Assembly (NCBI GenBank): GCA_023014485.1
Contig: JAJOZX010000922.1
Location: forward strand, 997,001-1,061,000
Origin: Bathynomus jamesi
Lineage: Eukaryota; Arthropoda; Malacostraca; Isopoda; Cirolanidae
Direction of reading: 5' to 3'
DNA: 64,000 nucleotides
Below the pieces are notes generated by a model that worked only from the letters and a program-made list of their open reading frames with translations, ran no database searches and was not told the origin of the DNA. Made by a program: the position numbers and the translations under genes. This document shows positions 11,820 to 22,494 of this stretch, one piece after another (position 1 is the stretch's first letter; each line of letters begins with the position of its first letter).

Positions 11820-12062
11820 CGCGCAAGTTAAGGCAGTTAACGTTTATAGCCGTCACAAGTTTAAATTAAATGAAGCCGGCACGCTATGAGAACTTCTAAA
11901 TCGCTAAAAACCACTAATATTCCGTTACTTAACTATAACAATGTGAATATAAACGCAAGTATATAAAATTCAGAACTTTCTAACTAAATTTATCGGCAAT
12001 ATCCAAGAGTAGAAACAATATCAGAGAGACCAGGGAATGCGTCCGCTTAGTAAGGAGTCTGG

Positions 12063-12532
12063 CTGACGAAAATCAGTGGTGGTAGTTTGATGATAATGGT
12101 GGTGGTGGTGGTGGTAGTGGCGATGATAATGATGGAAGTGGTGATGATAATGATGGTAGTGGTGATGATAATGATGGTGGTGGTGGTGGTCGGTGGTAGT
12201 GGGGGTTGGTAGTGGGGGTTGGTAGCGGTGGGTGGTAGTGGGGGTTGGTAGCGGTGGGTGGTAGTGGGGGTTGGTAGCGGTGGGTGGTAGTGGGGGTTGG
12301 TAGCGGTGGGTGGTAGTGGGGGTTGGTGGTAGTGGGGGTTGGTAGCGGTGGTTGGTAGTGGGGGTTGGTAGCGGTGGGTGGTAGTGGGGGTTGGTAGCGG
12401 TGGGTGGTAGTGGAGGTTAGTAGCGGTGGGTGGTAGTGGGGGTTGGTAGCGGTGGGTGGTAGTGGGGGTTGGTAGCGGTGGGTGGTAGTGGGGGTTGGTA
12501 GCGGTGGTGGTAGTGGGGGTTGGTAGCGTATG
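12063..12532. repeat. G-rich minisatellite, ~26-bp unit
   Basis: After (gatgataatgatggt)-like units, a ~26-bp unit (ggtagcggtgggtggtagtg then ggggtt) is repeated about 11 times with small changes. Dense GG/GGG runs could form G-quadruplexes on the plus strand. Confidence 0.9.
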
Positions 12533-12659
12533 CTGTAATTAGGAATAGGAGAAATACTGTAGAGACGTAAAAATTTTTCGACTCTGATAAAAACTACAGG
12601 ATGATTTATGGAGAGGGAAATACAGTCTGAGAGAAGATTTTATCTTCGAAGAGTTTTCT

Positions 12660-12665
12660 GGCAAA

Positions 12666-12704
<39 letters not shown>
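12660..12704. repeat. (TA)n microsatellite
   Basis: TA run next to the Penelope-terminus fragment. Confidence 0.95.
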
Positions 12705-12706
<2 letters not shown>

Positions 12707-12707
<1 letters not shown>

Positions 12708-12834
12708 ATTTCACGAAAGTAACATGTGAAAAATATTTATGATGAAAAAACCACGAAGGAAAGGAAACACAGAATGGTGCTCAAGCGCTTTCGTCTAATG
12801 ACATTCTCAGGATCCTGAGGATGTCATTAGACGA
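12707..12834. mobile_element. Penelope-terminus fragment with a 44-bp hairpin
   Basis: Segment 12707-12811 closely matches the outer left end of the 26.2-kb palindrome (tttcacgaaagt, atttatgatga, ccacgaagga, gctcaagcgctttcgtctaa). It then turns back on itself: 12791-12834 is an almost perfect palindrome around tcaggatcctga, made of two facing copies of the hammerhead-like core described at 32.3 kb. The tRNA SINE follows immediately. Confidence 0.7.
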
Positions 12835-13083
12835 ATTGTTCATTCTGACGAAGGTCAAGCTTTTCACTCCACCTTAGACCTACAGTTTAACGTGGAATCC
12901 GAACCACGCCCAATCAGCAGCCCAGCGTCTTAACCACTGGGCCATCTAGGGTACCCATTTATCTACCAACCACTTTCTTTATTGTGTGGAAGGATGAACA
13001 GCTGGGTTTTGCTGCGCGCCGGCTGCCGTCGGGTCTCGAACCCGGGCCGATGGATTCGCAGTCAGCGACGCTAACCACTACAT
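12833..13083 (-). mobile_element. tRNA-derived SINE with two tRNA-like modules, copy 1
   Basis: Reverse complement of the repeat at 53697-53952. Read on the minus strand, the first module has an A-box-like TAGCGTCGCTGAC and a B-box-like GTTCGAGACCC, and the second has GATTAAGACGCTGGG-like then GGTTCGGATTCC. The tail shared with the other copy is GGTGGAGTGAaAAGCTTGACCTTCGTCAGAAT. Short stretches of the tail recur near 40853. Confidence 0.8.
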
Positions 13084-13093
13084 CACCATTTAT

Positions 13094-15681
13094 TAGTGAT
13101 GTAGCCGTTGTCCGCAACCGCACATATTCTCAGCTCTGCAACCGCATTTATCAGTGCGGTTATTGCGGTTGTTTGAGGATGTCTTCTTACTAGGGCAACC
13201 AAATGCTAGTGTAATGGCTATAAATGCTATAAACGTCGCCAAATGCTGTTCTTGTCATGCATCACGCCTTCACTCAAGGGTGCAAAAAAGTAAAAATTTG
13301 CTACGCCCTAACTGAGACAGATCTAGAATTGTTACTTGGACTGGATGGATAGATGCATTATGTAATAACTTACATTTATGAACGCTAGGTGGCTAGAAAA
13401 GCATTATTTTAATTATTTAATAAAGCAATGATGATGTATAATTACTGTTGATTAAAAAGGTAAAAAAAACAGTTTTTTTATTAGAAATTAGACAACCTTC
13501 ACTACCAAGTTACAAACTAAACTAAAGCACCAGCTTCAGTATCTGTTCGAACACGAGTGAGGGTGGTTGCGTTGCGCCATTAGTAAAGCGTTAGACTGTG
13601 ATGCAACCATCATGGAGCGATCTACGAGTGCAGTGTGGAAGTACTTCTCGAGAGTGTCAAACGATGTAGGAAAGTGTGTCGTATGTAATAAGAACTATTC
13701 AAGAGAGGGAAGGGGTAGCACTAACTTAAAAAAACATCTGCGTTCAATGCACAAGGAGGAGTATAATGAAGTGATATCTAGTGAAAATGAAGCTAATGAA
13801 CAGTCAAAGAAAAAAAAGGAATCAAAAGTGTCTCTTACACCCCTACAGGAAATGAAGTGTGCAGTGAAAGAAAAGAATTAGACGAGTGAAAGTTGCTTCG
13901 CAAAAGTCAAAGTTTGGGATGCGAATCATTCCAAATCAAAATCACTGGACTATCGCACAGCCGAAATGATGATAATGGATGACTTGCCAATTCAGCCACG
14001 TTGAGGATTTAGGTTTCATGAGACTCATGGCTGAAACAACGCCACAGTATAAAGTGAAACAGCGTCAGTTCTATACTGATCTTGTGTGCAACGCTATCTA
14101 TGACTTTGTTTCAAAGAAAGTGTTCAAAATTCTTGAGCCTCTAAAAGATTCGAAAGTATCATTGACAACGGATGCATGGTCAGACACGTCTGCTGGAGTG
14201 TCTTTACTCTCTTTGACATACCATGCAGTGAATCAAGACTTCGAGAGAACCAATTTGGTGCTCAGCGTAATGCCACTTGAAGATCGCCACACTAGAGAAT
14301 ACTTGTCAGAAAAGTTTGAGCAGATGTTTCAGAAGTTGGTATTGCCCATTCACCCATCCATTGTGTAATGCGCGACTCAGAAGCAAACATGATAAAAGCT
14401 TTGTTTCTCACTGGTGTCCATAATATCGATTGCACTGTTCATAAACTGCAACTTGTAATCAAAAGTGGAGTAACCTCACAAAAATCTCTCAGTGACTTGC
14501 TAGCCAAACTTCGATCCATCGCTACTTATTTCAACCATTCTACGATGGCGCAGGATGAGTTAAAAAAATTCAGAAACACTTAGGTCAACCTGAACTTACA
14601 GTCATTCATGATGTCGCCACACGGTGGAACAGCACTTATCACATGATGCAGAGAACACTGAAGTTGAAGAAACCACTGAGTCTACAGTATATAGCGCTGC
14701 TAACTCCAAAATGCAACAATTCACTAACGTCGACTTCACTCTCTTGTCAAACTGTGTGGCTGTGCTGAAACCATTCGATGATATCACAAAAAGATTGAGT
14801 AGTTCCACTTCTTCCATGTCTGAGGTTATTCCCCTCGTCGTTTCCTTAAAAAATGTGCTGCAACCTCAAAGTGGTGATTCTGAAGCTGATCGTGGAATCA
14901 ATACAATGAAGAGATAATGCGCACAGTGCTAGCAAGAAGATTTGATGACCTAGAAGCAAATGACATGTATTTTTTGGCTACCTATTTGGATTCAAGGTAC
15001 AAAGCAAAATTTTTTTCCGCTTCATATGTCACAAAAGGTGTTCAGGAAAAATTGGGATATCTTTGTGATGAAATGGACAAGACTCAAACATCACTGGACT
15101 CGGAGACAGCTAGTGAACCAGCGGCAAAGAAACCACCGATTGATTTAGGCCAGGCATCAGCTTCTACGAGTAAATCAATAACAATAATGGACTCAATGAG
15201 TGTTCTATTAGCTTCCAGTAGTGATGATGAGACCGAAACTGAGTCAACAGAAACGCGCAAAAAAATGATCGAGAAATATCACAAAGAGAAAAGGACTGGA
15301 CAAGATGATGCTTTGGTTTGGTGGAAGTCGAATCAAAAGAAATACAAAAATTTGAGCAAACTGGCTCGGACATACGTTGGATGTCCTCCCTAAAGTGTTC
15401 CTAGTGAACAATTATTTAGTGGAGCAGGGATCATCTACGATGAAAAAAGGAATAGGCTGAAGGGGAAAAAAGCTGAAAAACTTTTATTTTTGAAATACAG
15501 TCTCCCAGCAATTCAATTTAAATATAAGGATTAAATAGTGTATATATACAGTATATTATAATTATATACACCACTTTCGAATGGCCGGTGGTTGGGGAAA
15601 GTGGTTGGTGGGATGCAAAACGCGTTGGGTCGCTCCGCAACCGCAACCCCAAAGCTATGAAAAATGACAACCGCTATATCA

Positions 15682-15684
<3 letters not shown>
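13094..15684 (+). mobile_element. BED-finger hAT transposon, near full length
   Basis: TIRs: TAGTGATGTAGCCGTTGTC at the left and its imperfect complement GACAACCGCTATATCACTA at the right. Total about 2.6 kb. Subterminal regions have accgca/gcggtt words at both ends. The right side abuts a (TA)n tract, so the target duplication cannot be verified. It carries one decayed transposase gene. The 38.2-kb element has the same TIR start (TAGTGATGTAG). Confidence 0.88.
13612..15534 (+). pseudogene. hAT transposase (BED zinc finger), frame-broken
   Basis: Start chosen at the Met of MERSTSAVWKYFSR. A BED finger follows (KCVVCNK, then LKKHLRSMH). First catalytic region: KVSLTTDAWSDTSAG near 14150-14200. 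Then the C/H helix region DCTVHKLQLVI near 14430, YFLATYLDSRYK (14963-15000), and the C-terminal dimerisation block with WWKSNQKKYKNLSKLARTYVGCPP, then VPSEQLFSGAG near 15400-15430, whose Glu is the third catalytic acid. The reading shifts frame near 13880, 14368, 14590 and 15393, and has in-frame stops, so it is inactive. Length if intact would be about 600 residues, usual for hATs. Confidence 0.88.

Positions 15685-15741
<57 letters not shown>
15685..15741. repeat. (TA)n microsatellite
   Basis: TA run at the right boundary of the hAT element. Confidence 0.95.
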
Positions 15742-16696
15742 GAGGAAAACTTGAAAATGTTATTACTTCTCGCGTATGATGTTTTAAGCTATCGTCACCT
15801 CGTTTTACAATAAACAAAACAACTCAATTTCATGCAAACCAATGCCAATGAGAAAAATTGTACAGCGGAAAAAATTTTCACGAAATAAATTACTTGCGTT
15901 CCTTTATAGAACGAAATTTTTAAATTCCTGCATACATTGTTGTGCAGTTGCGGAAAAAAATTTCTGGGAAAATATAAAAATTTGAATTCCCGCAGACCTC
16001 CCTAAATTATTAATTGCATTTTTTTTTCTGGAACTTTCGCTCTTTAAGCGAAAATAATAAAATTTTTAAAACCAAAAACAAGAACTTACTAATCGATATA
16101 TTTGGAGCATTCTACAGAATAATTTTCACCAGTTTGCTAATCTCGAAAATAGCGAAAGATTTTTGTCTTTGATTTGAGGATTATATCGTGATATGTTGAT
16201 TTTTCTGTCATTTTTCAGTGTTTTGCGAAGGGTGCGAAAAATTTTTTTTTCCTATATTTAGTTTTTAATTATACTTTGTGCAATGTTCGCAGATGGAAAG
16301 TATGAAGGATGGAATTTACCTTTTTCCTCCAAACTTTCAGCAAACTTATTTATTACAGAATTTTCACATAACTAAATGGAAGAAACTGATTGTTCACCCT
16401 ATAACTAAAGTTTTCTTTCGCAAAATACCGACCGGCATGCATCTTCATTCGTACTTTTTGTGTACAAGGCCCTATTTTGTTTCATTAGTATTACTTAATT
16501 TTTTCTGTACTTTGATAGTTTATCCGCTGTCTTATTTTTGTTACATCTGTCTGTTATTTCCGTTCCACGCTTCTTTATATCCTTCTCCGAATTAACTTAA
16601 TTACCGCTGCAAATGAATTTTCTTGTTTTGTGCGTTCATGAAAGATGAATTTATTTCTTCGTATTTGCTTTGCGTTTGAGATGAGGTCTTTGGCAC
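15742..16696. other. AT-rich unassigned sequence
   Basis: No gene, TIR or RNA gene recognised. The plus frame 16278-16595 is Phe/Leu-rich and has no family resemblance I can name. Confidence 0.4.
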
Positions 16697-17611
16697 TTCG
16701 CCGCCGCTGATTGGGAGGCCCTTAGGTAGTACTTCTCTGATTTCCCGTGGAATGGTTACTGCTTCCGTAGCCGGGCCTTTCTGGATGTCCATATTCTATT
16801 CCTACTACTAATGCAAAGAAAACCTTGGTTTAACTTGTTCTCATGCTATCCGCAACAGAGAGGAGGCTTTCGGAAGGTACCGTCGCCATCCAACTCCTGA
16901 TTCTCACTCAGCTTGTATTTCTGCCCGGAATCGTGCAAAATCTGTTCTTCGACTCGCCAAAAATTCCTTCATCCGTCAAAAATGTGAAAATCTATCCAAT
17001 TCTAACTCTTCTCGTTTTTTCTGGCATCTAGCTAAGAACTTCTTCAACAACTTCACGTCCTCTTCTTTCCTTTCTCTTTTCCATTCCGACAGTTGCCGTC
17101 TCTTCTCCTGCCAAAACTAAACTCTTCGCTCAAACTTTCGCTTACAATTCAACCCTGGAGAATTCCGGTGCTGTTCCTCCATCTCATCTCCCCTCTGACT
17201 ATTATGTCTGAAAGTAAAATCTCTTCTAAAGATGTTTTTTCTGCCCTATCTGGGCTCAACTCTCGGAAGGCGTATGGTCCTGATGGTGTTCCTCCTGTTA
17301 TTCTTAAGAACTGTGCTTCTGTGCTGACACCGTCTAGGCAAACTCTTTCGGCTTTCTCTCTCATCTGTACTTTTCCTTCCTGCTGTAAGTTCGCTTTCAT
17401 TCAGCCTGTCCCAAAGAAGGGTGACCACTCTCAACCCTCCAACTATCGTTCAATTGCTTTGATTTCTTGCCTTTCCAAAGTTTCTTAATCTATCCTTAAT
17501 AGGAAGATTCTTAAACACCTTTCTTCTCACAATCTTTCAGATCAGATCGTCAGTATGGATTCCGCAAGGGACGCTCTACTGGCGATCTTCTTGCATATCT
17601 CTCTGACTCTT
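16697..17611 (+). mobile_element. Jockey-like LINE, 5' portion of the interrupted copy
   Basis: Begins within ORF2 endonuclease/linker sequence: the DNA from about 16705 closely matches the minus-strand copy at 61.3-61.7 kb (gccgctgattgggaggccct shared). From 17210 it enters RT: ISSKDVFSALSGLNSRKAYGPDGVP, then PVPKKGDHSQPSNYRSIALIS (RT domains 1-2). It breaks off at about 17611 in the LSDS region, where a CR1 LINE is inserted, and resumes at 20304. Frames are broken in several places. 5'-truncated. Confidence 0.8.
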
Positions 17612-18525
17612 GAGGCGTTTAAAGAAAGTTTTTTGAATATCGAAAGGGAGTTTATTTTGCGTAGGCCCAAGTGGTGGACTAGGGAAATAGGCGAGTTCAT
17701 AAACGAGCATAACAGCGTATAGACTTAATAAGCGCAATGGCACGGTAGCTAACTTTAATAGATATATCGAACTTAGACGTCAGGTTAAAATATCTGTTAG
17801 GAATGCTAAGCGTAATTTTGAGTTACTTGTAGCTGCGGATAGTAAACATAATCTGAAAAAGTTTTTTGATTAAGTCAATAATCGTAAGCCGATAAAAGAT
17901 AACATAGGCCCTCTAGTGGACGCTAACGGCGCTTTGGCTTCCGACGATCAGGCGATGGTGGGTATTTTTAATACCTTTTTGCAACAATTTTTACCTTAGA
18001 AGACGTAAATAATGTCCCCGACGTGGACAATGTCGTTCCATTTAGTAGTGAGACTATTTTGAATGAGATAACTGTTTACGAGGGTGAGACTACACATTAT
18101 ATCGATAAGCTAAAAGTCAGCAAGGCTCCAGGGCCTGACGCGCTTTATCTTAGACATTTGAAAGATTTGAAAGACGTTATCGTAGTCCCATTAACAAAAC
18201 TTTTTAATAAGTCACTGGAAGCGGGGATTATTCCTGAAGACATCAAATTAGCTAACGTCACGCCCATTTTTAAAAAAGGCGACCGCAGCGTAGCTAGCAA
18301 TTATAGGCCTATTATAAGCTTAACGTCAATTGTCGGTAAACTTTTGGAATCTGTAGTTAGGGATCGTATCGTGGATCACTTAGAAAGTCGCGATTTGAGT
18401 AATAGTAACCAGCATGGGTTTCGACGCCATAAATCTTGTTTAACTAATTTGTTAGAGTTTTATAACGAAATAGTGCGCGAATACGATAGGCATAGAGCGG
18501 CTGACGTTATTTATTTAGACTTTAA

Positions 18526-18612
18526 CCCTTTAACGCCGAACTTTTTTGTAGGGTTAAGTCTAAATGCGTGTATTTGAAAAGTTAACTAAAGGCAACATGT
18601 GACGGTAAAGGG
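18526..18612. mobile_element. piggyBac-type MITE, 87 bp, copy 1
   Basis: Flanked by TTAA at 18522-18525 and 18613-18616. Ends are CCCTTTAACGCCGAA and ...GGTAAAGGG. A second 87-bp copy with the same TTAA flanks lies at 51337-51423. TTAA duplication and CCC/GGG ends are the piggyBac signature. Here it interrupts CR1 RT between the codons for LDF and KAFD. Confidence 0.85.
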
Positions 18613-18726
18613 TTAAAAAAGCGTTCGATATAGTTCCGCATAGAAGATTAATTGCGAAGGTTAAAGCGCACGGTATACGCGGTCAGGTAGCTAACTGGTT
18701 AGAGGAATGGCTTCGTGCTAGGAAAC

Positions 18727-18909
18727 TAGGGTGGCCAGACGTCCGGCTTTAGGCGGACAGTCCGCCTTTTGAGCACTCTGTCCTTAGGGTGGCCATTTCC
18801 AAAAAGGAGGACACTGCGTATGTGGCCGTACGTTAACATATATATAAAATATATATATGTTAACGTACGGCCACATACGCAGAGTCCTCCTTTTTAAATG
18901 GCCACCCTA
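18727..18909. mobile_element. hAT-type MITE with long hairpin and 8-bp duplication
   Basis: TAGGAAAC flanks it at 18719-18726 and 18910-18917. The outer left end is TAGGGTGGCCAGACGTCC. A second TTAGGGTGGCCATTT begins at about 18788 and pairs almost perfectly with the right end AAATGGCCACCCTA, forming a ~120-bp hairpin centred on a TA-rich loop near 18845. The extra 61 bp at the left look like the terminus of a related MITE fused to the hairpin element. Confidence 0.85.
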
Positions 18910-20303
18910 TAGGAAACAGAGGGTCGTTGTTAATGGTTGGGAATCGGGGTGATGTAGGTAGCGGTGTCCCATAGGGTTCAGTGTTAGGCCCATTGCTATT
19001 CGTAATTTATATTAACGACATAGATATCGGCGTGACTAGTAACGTGTCAAAATTCGCAGACGATACTAAAATAGGCGGTAAAGTTCTTACCGTGGACGAC
19101 AGAAATAGGCTCCATGACAATGTAAATAGGATTATGAAGTGGACGGATAAGTGGCAGATGCACTTTAACGTAGACAAATGTAAAATTTTGCATATAGATT
19201 CTCGTAACAATAATTACATGTACACGATGGACGATCTAAGAGGATGTTAGGCTTCATAGCGCGTAATTTCAAATTTAAATAGAAGAAAATTATATTGCCC
19301 CTTTACAAGTCTCTAGTCAGGCCTCACTTAGAGTATGCCGTTCAGTTTTGGTGCCCGTATTTTAGTGAGGATACTGATAGGTTGGAAAGGGTTCAGCGAC
19401 GTGCCACGAAACTAATTCCGTCACTACGTAACAAGTCTTACGAAGATAGGATTAAAAAGTTAGACTTGCATTCACTCGAGACTAGGAGATTAAGGGGGAG
19501 CTTAGTGAAGTTTTCAAAATCGTTAATAAAATCGATAACATAAATTTTGACAAACTGTTCATTTTCGATAATAGCAATATTCGTAATAACGCATTTAAAT
19601 TACGTGGCAGACGTTTCATTACTAACATTGCTAAAAACTTCTTTTACGTTTAAAGTAATTGATAAATGGAATAATCTTCCGCGTCTGTCGTGAACTCTAC
19701 CAGCGTTAATATGTTTAAAAACCATTTAGATAGGCATTTTAAAAATATTAACGTCGTTTAAAATAATAAAACAATTAGCAACAGGAGCTCTGGGGGTGAT
19801 AGTCGAGGTTTGAGTGTGTTGACGATCGATGCCAGCTCGTAACATATCGGCGTTAAATTTATATTATAAAAAAAAATTAGAGTAACACGAACTTGGATGT
19901 AGCTCGTAGCGTAAATTAACCCACTTTTGTTATACTCTTCATACTTTTTTTTGGTCTTTTCTCATCCTCTCTCTACTTGCATGTCTGTAGTTTGCATGGT
20001 ACGAGTGTTTTTTTGAGTTAAGACTATTTGCATGGTTTGTAAGCGTTCTTTTACTACTTTTCATCTTTCATCCCTTTCCTATTCACTTCGACTATTTTTC
20101 CGACTCGTTGGCAGTGGCCGGTGGATGATGATGGTGAGTGTCTCTCTCTTTTTCTGAATGAATGTTAACCCACGAATGATAGGTTTTGCTACTTACTTAA
20201 CCCCTTATTCTCTTCTTCTAACCCCCTACTCTTCTTTCTCTCGGGCTAACCTTAGTGAATCTTAGGGTCTTTGTTAGCCTTAGCTTCTGTAGATCTGTAG
20301 ATC

Positions 20304-21520
20304 CTCATTTCGGGATTTCGATGAAACTTTTGCTTTTGCGCTAGACATATCAAAAGCTTTTGATAGATTCTGGCACAACTCTTTAATTTCGAAACTGCCC
20401 TCCTTCGGTTTCTATCCTTCTGTCTGTTCCTTCATCTCTAATTTCCTTTCTGGCGGTTATAGATGGCCAATGTTCTTCTCCTAAAGCTACTAACAGTAAC
20501 AATGGTGTTCCTCAGGGTTCTGTCCTGTCACCCACTCTTTTCCTTTTATTTATTAACGAGTTTTTAATTCGCACTTCCTGTCCTATTCAATCCTATGCCG
20601 ATGATTCCACTCCACTTCTCCACCCGCTTCCCAAAGCGTCCCTCTCAACAGTCACTCCATAATTGACGTAGGACGGCTATGGAGCACTTGACCTCTGCTC
20701 TTTCTGCTATATCTGATTGGGGCAGAGAAAAACTTGTGGCTTTCAATGCCTCAAAAATTCAGTTCCTTCATCTGTCTACTCGTCACAATCTTTCACATGA
20801 CTATCCCCTTACCTTCAACAACACACAACTGAATCCTTCCTCTTCTCTTAACATTCTTGGCGTTTCCTTTTCTCGTGATCTTTCCTGGAAAGACTACAGT
20901 ACATATACTCTCTTTCTAAAACAGCTTCGAAGAGGTTAGGTGTGCTGTACCGCCTCCGCAATTTCTTCACCCCCACTCAGTTGTTGTCTTTGTACAGGGG
21001 TCTTGTTCGCCCCTGTATGGAGTATGCTTCTCATGTGTGGGGTGGTTCAACCCACACAGCCGTACTTGACCGGAAGGAATGAAAGGCTTTTCGTCTCATC
21101 AATTCCCCACCTCTTACTGATTGAAGACAATCTCCCTCTCTTCGCCGCAATGTTGCCTCACTCTCTCTTTACTATCGCTATCATAACGGACATTCCTCTT
21201 CTGAACTCTCTAACTGCATGCCTCTTCCCTTAAGGAGAGCACGCAGCACCAGACTTTCTACACTTTCTCATTCCTTTTCTGTCCAACTATCTAATGCAAG
21301 GGTTAATCGGTATTTTCAGTTTTTCATCTACTGAACCAGTCAACTCTGGAACAATCTTCCTCAATCCGTCTTCCCTCCTGTCTATGACCTCCCATCTTTC
21401 AAAGGCAGTGTCTAGGAATCTCGAAAACCCCGGACCTTGATTTTGGCTTTCTTCTTCTTCTTCTATGGCAGGGGCGCTTTTGCGGCCATTTTCCCTTGGT
21501 CCCTCTTTCCTGCATAAAAA
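20304..21520 (+). mobile_element. Jockey-like LINE, 3' portion of the interrupted copy
   Basis: Resumes exactly where 17611 stopped: FRDFDETFAFALDISKAFDRF, then NNGVPQGSVLSPTLFLLFIN, and IQSYADDSTPLLHP, which holds the catalytic YADD. Next come ISDWGREKLVAFNASKIQFL, LNPSSSLNILGVSFSRDLSW, and a C-terminal region with MEYASHVWGGS-like sequence in a shifted frame near 21015-21050. The final part near 21340-21430 encodes WNNLPQSVFPPVYDL-like sequence. Several frameshifts; no intact ORF. Confidence 0.82.
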
Positions 21521-21529
21521 AGATTCATA

Positions 21530-22490
21530 CATTTAAATCCAGAAGATGAAAATAAAAACCCACAACTCATAGCCTCTGTTTGATTGTTGGTTACATATTG
21601 TAAATTCTCTAAACTTGTTGGAATTTGTGGTTGAATGTCAACATATTCAACTGAAAATACTTAAGACACTTCCCAGTGCATATGAGATAGCGGGGTTGGG
21701 GAAATAAAAGAGGATTGCGAATAGGCCGCAGTGGGGTTATGGAGGGTGATTGTGTACAGTGAGGGTGGAAAAGGATCTCGGGTGCCTAATTTTCAGATTG
21801 GTTGGAGGGAAGGATTGCCAAGGGGAATGACGGAGTGAGGCGGTGATAATAACCTTTTCGTAAGGCTTGAAACAACTTGTATAACGATTATATAACAAAG
21901 CACGGTACCATAATTTCAAGGAAATATTTCTACAAGTTTGTGGGCGCTAAACAAAGCCTACTTATATCTAGTCAACCCTCGCTCGTACAAAATTTCATTT
22001 TGTGAAATCGATGAAAAGCCAGTCAGTCCATAAATTTACAAAAATATCGCATCTATAAAAGTTTTGAGCTTCGCATTCAAAGCCAGTGGGTCAAAAGTTG
22101 TGAAACTGCACTCAGAATCTAAGTAGTTCGTGAGTTTAAAGTTAATGATACGCTCTCATCGGCTTAAATTTTTTGGTTTAAAAGCTTTGTATAAAATTAT
22201 TTGCATGTTATCTAATCATACAATTAGAAATAAAATTGCACATTAAGAGTAAGTTACGTATAGTTGGAGCAGAGATAAACTAATAACTAGAAAGATCACT
22301 TCATGAAAACTAATTTGCTTAGCAACTAGCCGTTGCTAAGAATTTTTCGAAAATACAATTAGGTTATTTGCAAAATTGCAATGAATCTATTCGTCAATGA
22401 TACCTCCTCCCCGTCCAATCACGATTTGGACGGGGAAGAGGTACTATTTTTTAAGGGGAGGACGTATTATTTTTAAGATAATGAACTAGG
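21530..22490. other. Unassigned spacer
   Basis: No gene or TE boundary recognised. A GC-rich inverted pair sits near 22408-22440 (ctcctccccgtccaatcac and gatttggacggggaagaggt). Confidence 0.4.
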
Positions 22491-22494
22491 CTAG

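Larger units (their letters stand above)
9012..12062 (-). mobile_element. CR1-like LINE, copy 1 (internally deleted)
   Basis: On the minus strand the order is: 5' region, ORF1 (11819 to 10483), start of ORF2 endonuclease (about 10330-9950, with a GDFN-like DFNCP trace), then only the C-terminal end of ORF2 (9764-9555) and a 3' UTR. The 3' end is two copies of the octamer TCTGTAGA, as expected for the CR1 clade, which ends in short tandem repeats rather than poly(A). The same 3' end closes the copy at 17612-20303. The middle of ORF2, including RT, is absent, and a U1 snRNA fragment lies at that junction. A hAT MITE interrupts ORF1. Confidence 0.85.
17612..20303 (+). mobile_element. CR1-like LINE, copy 2, inserted in the Jockey-like LINE
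   Basis: 5'-truncated CR1. It starts in the linker between endonuclease and RT (PKWWTREIGEFINEHN). RT follows: KAPGPDALYLRHLK, then VTPIFKKGDRSVASNYRPI and LESVVRDRIVDHLESR at 18023-18520; VLGPLLFVIYINDIDIG and SKFADDTKIGG (catalytic FADD) at 18981-19250; C-terminal RPHLEYAVQFWCPYF and RVQRRATKLIPSLRNK at 19295-19543. The 3' end is the octamer TCTGTAGA twice, identical to copy 1. A piggyBac-type MITE splits LDF/KAFD and a hAT-type MITE lies just downstream. Inactive. Confidence 0.88.
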
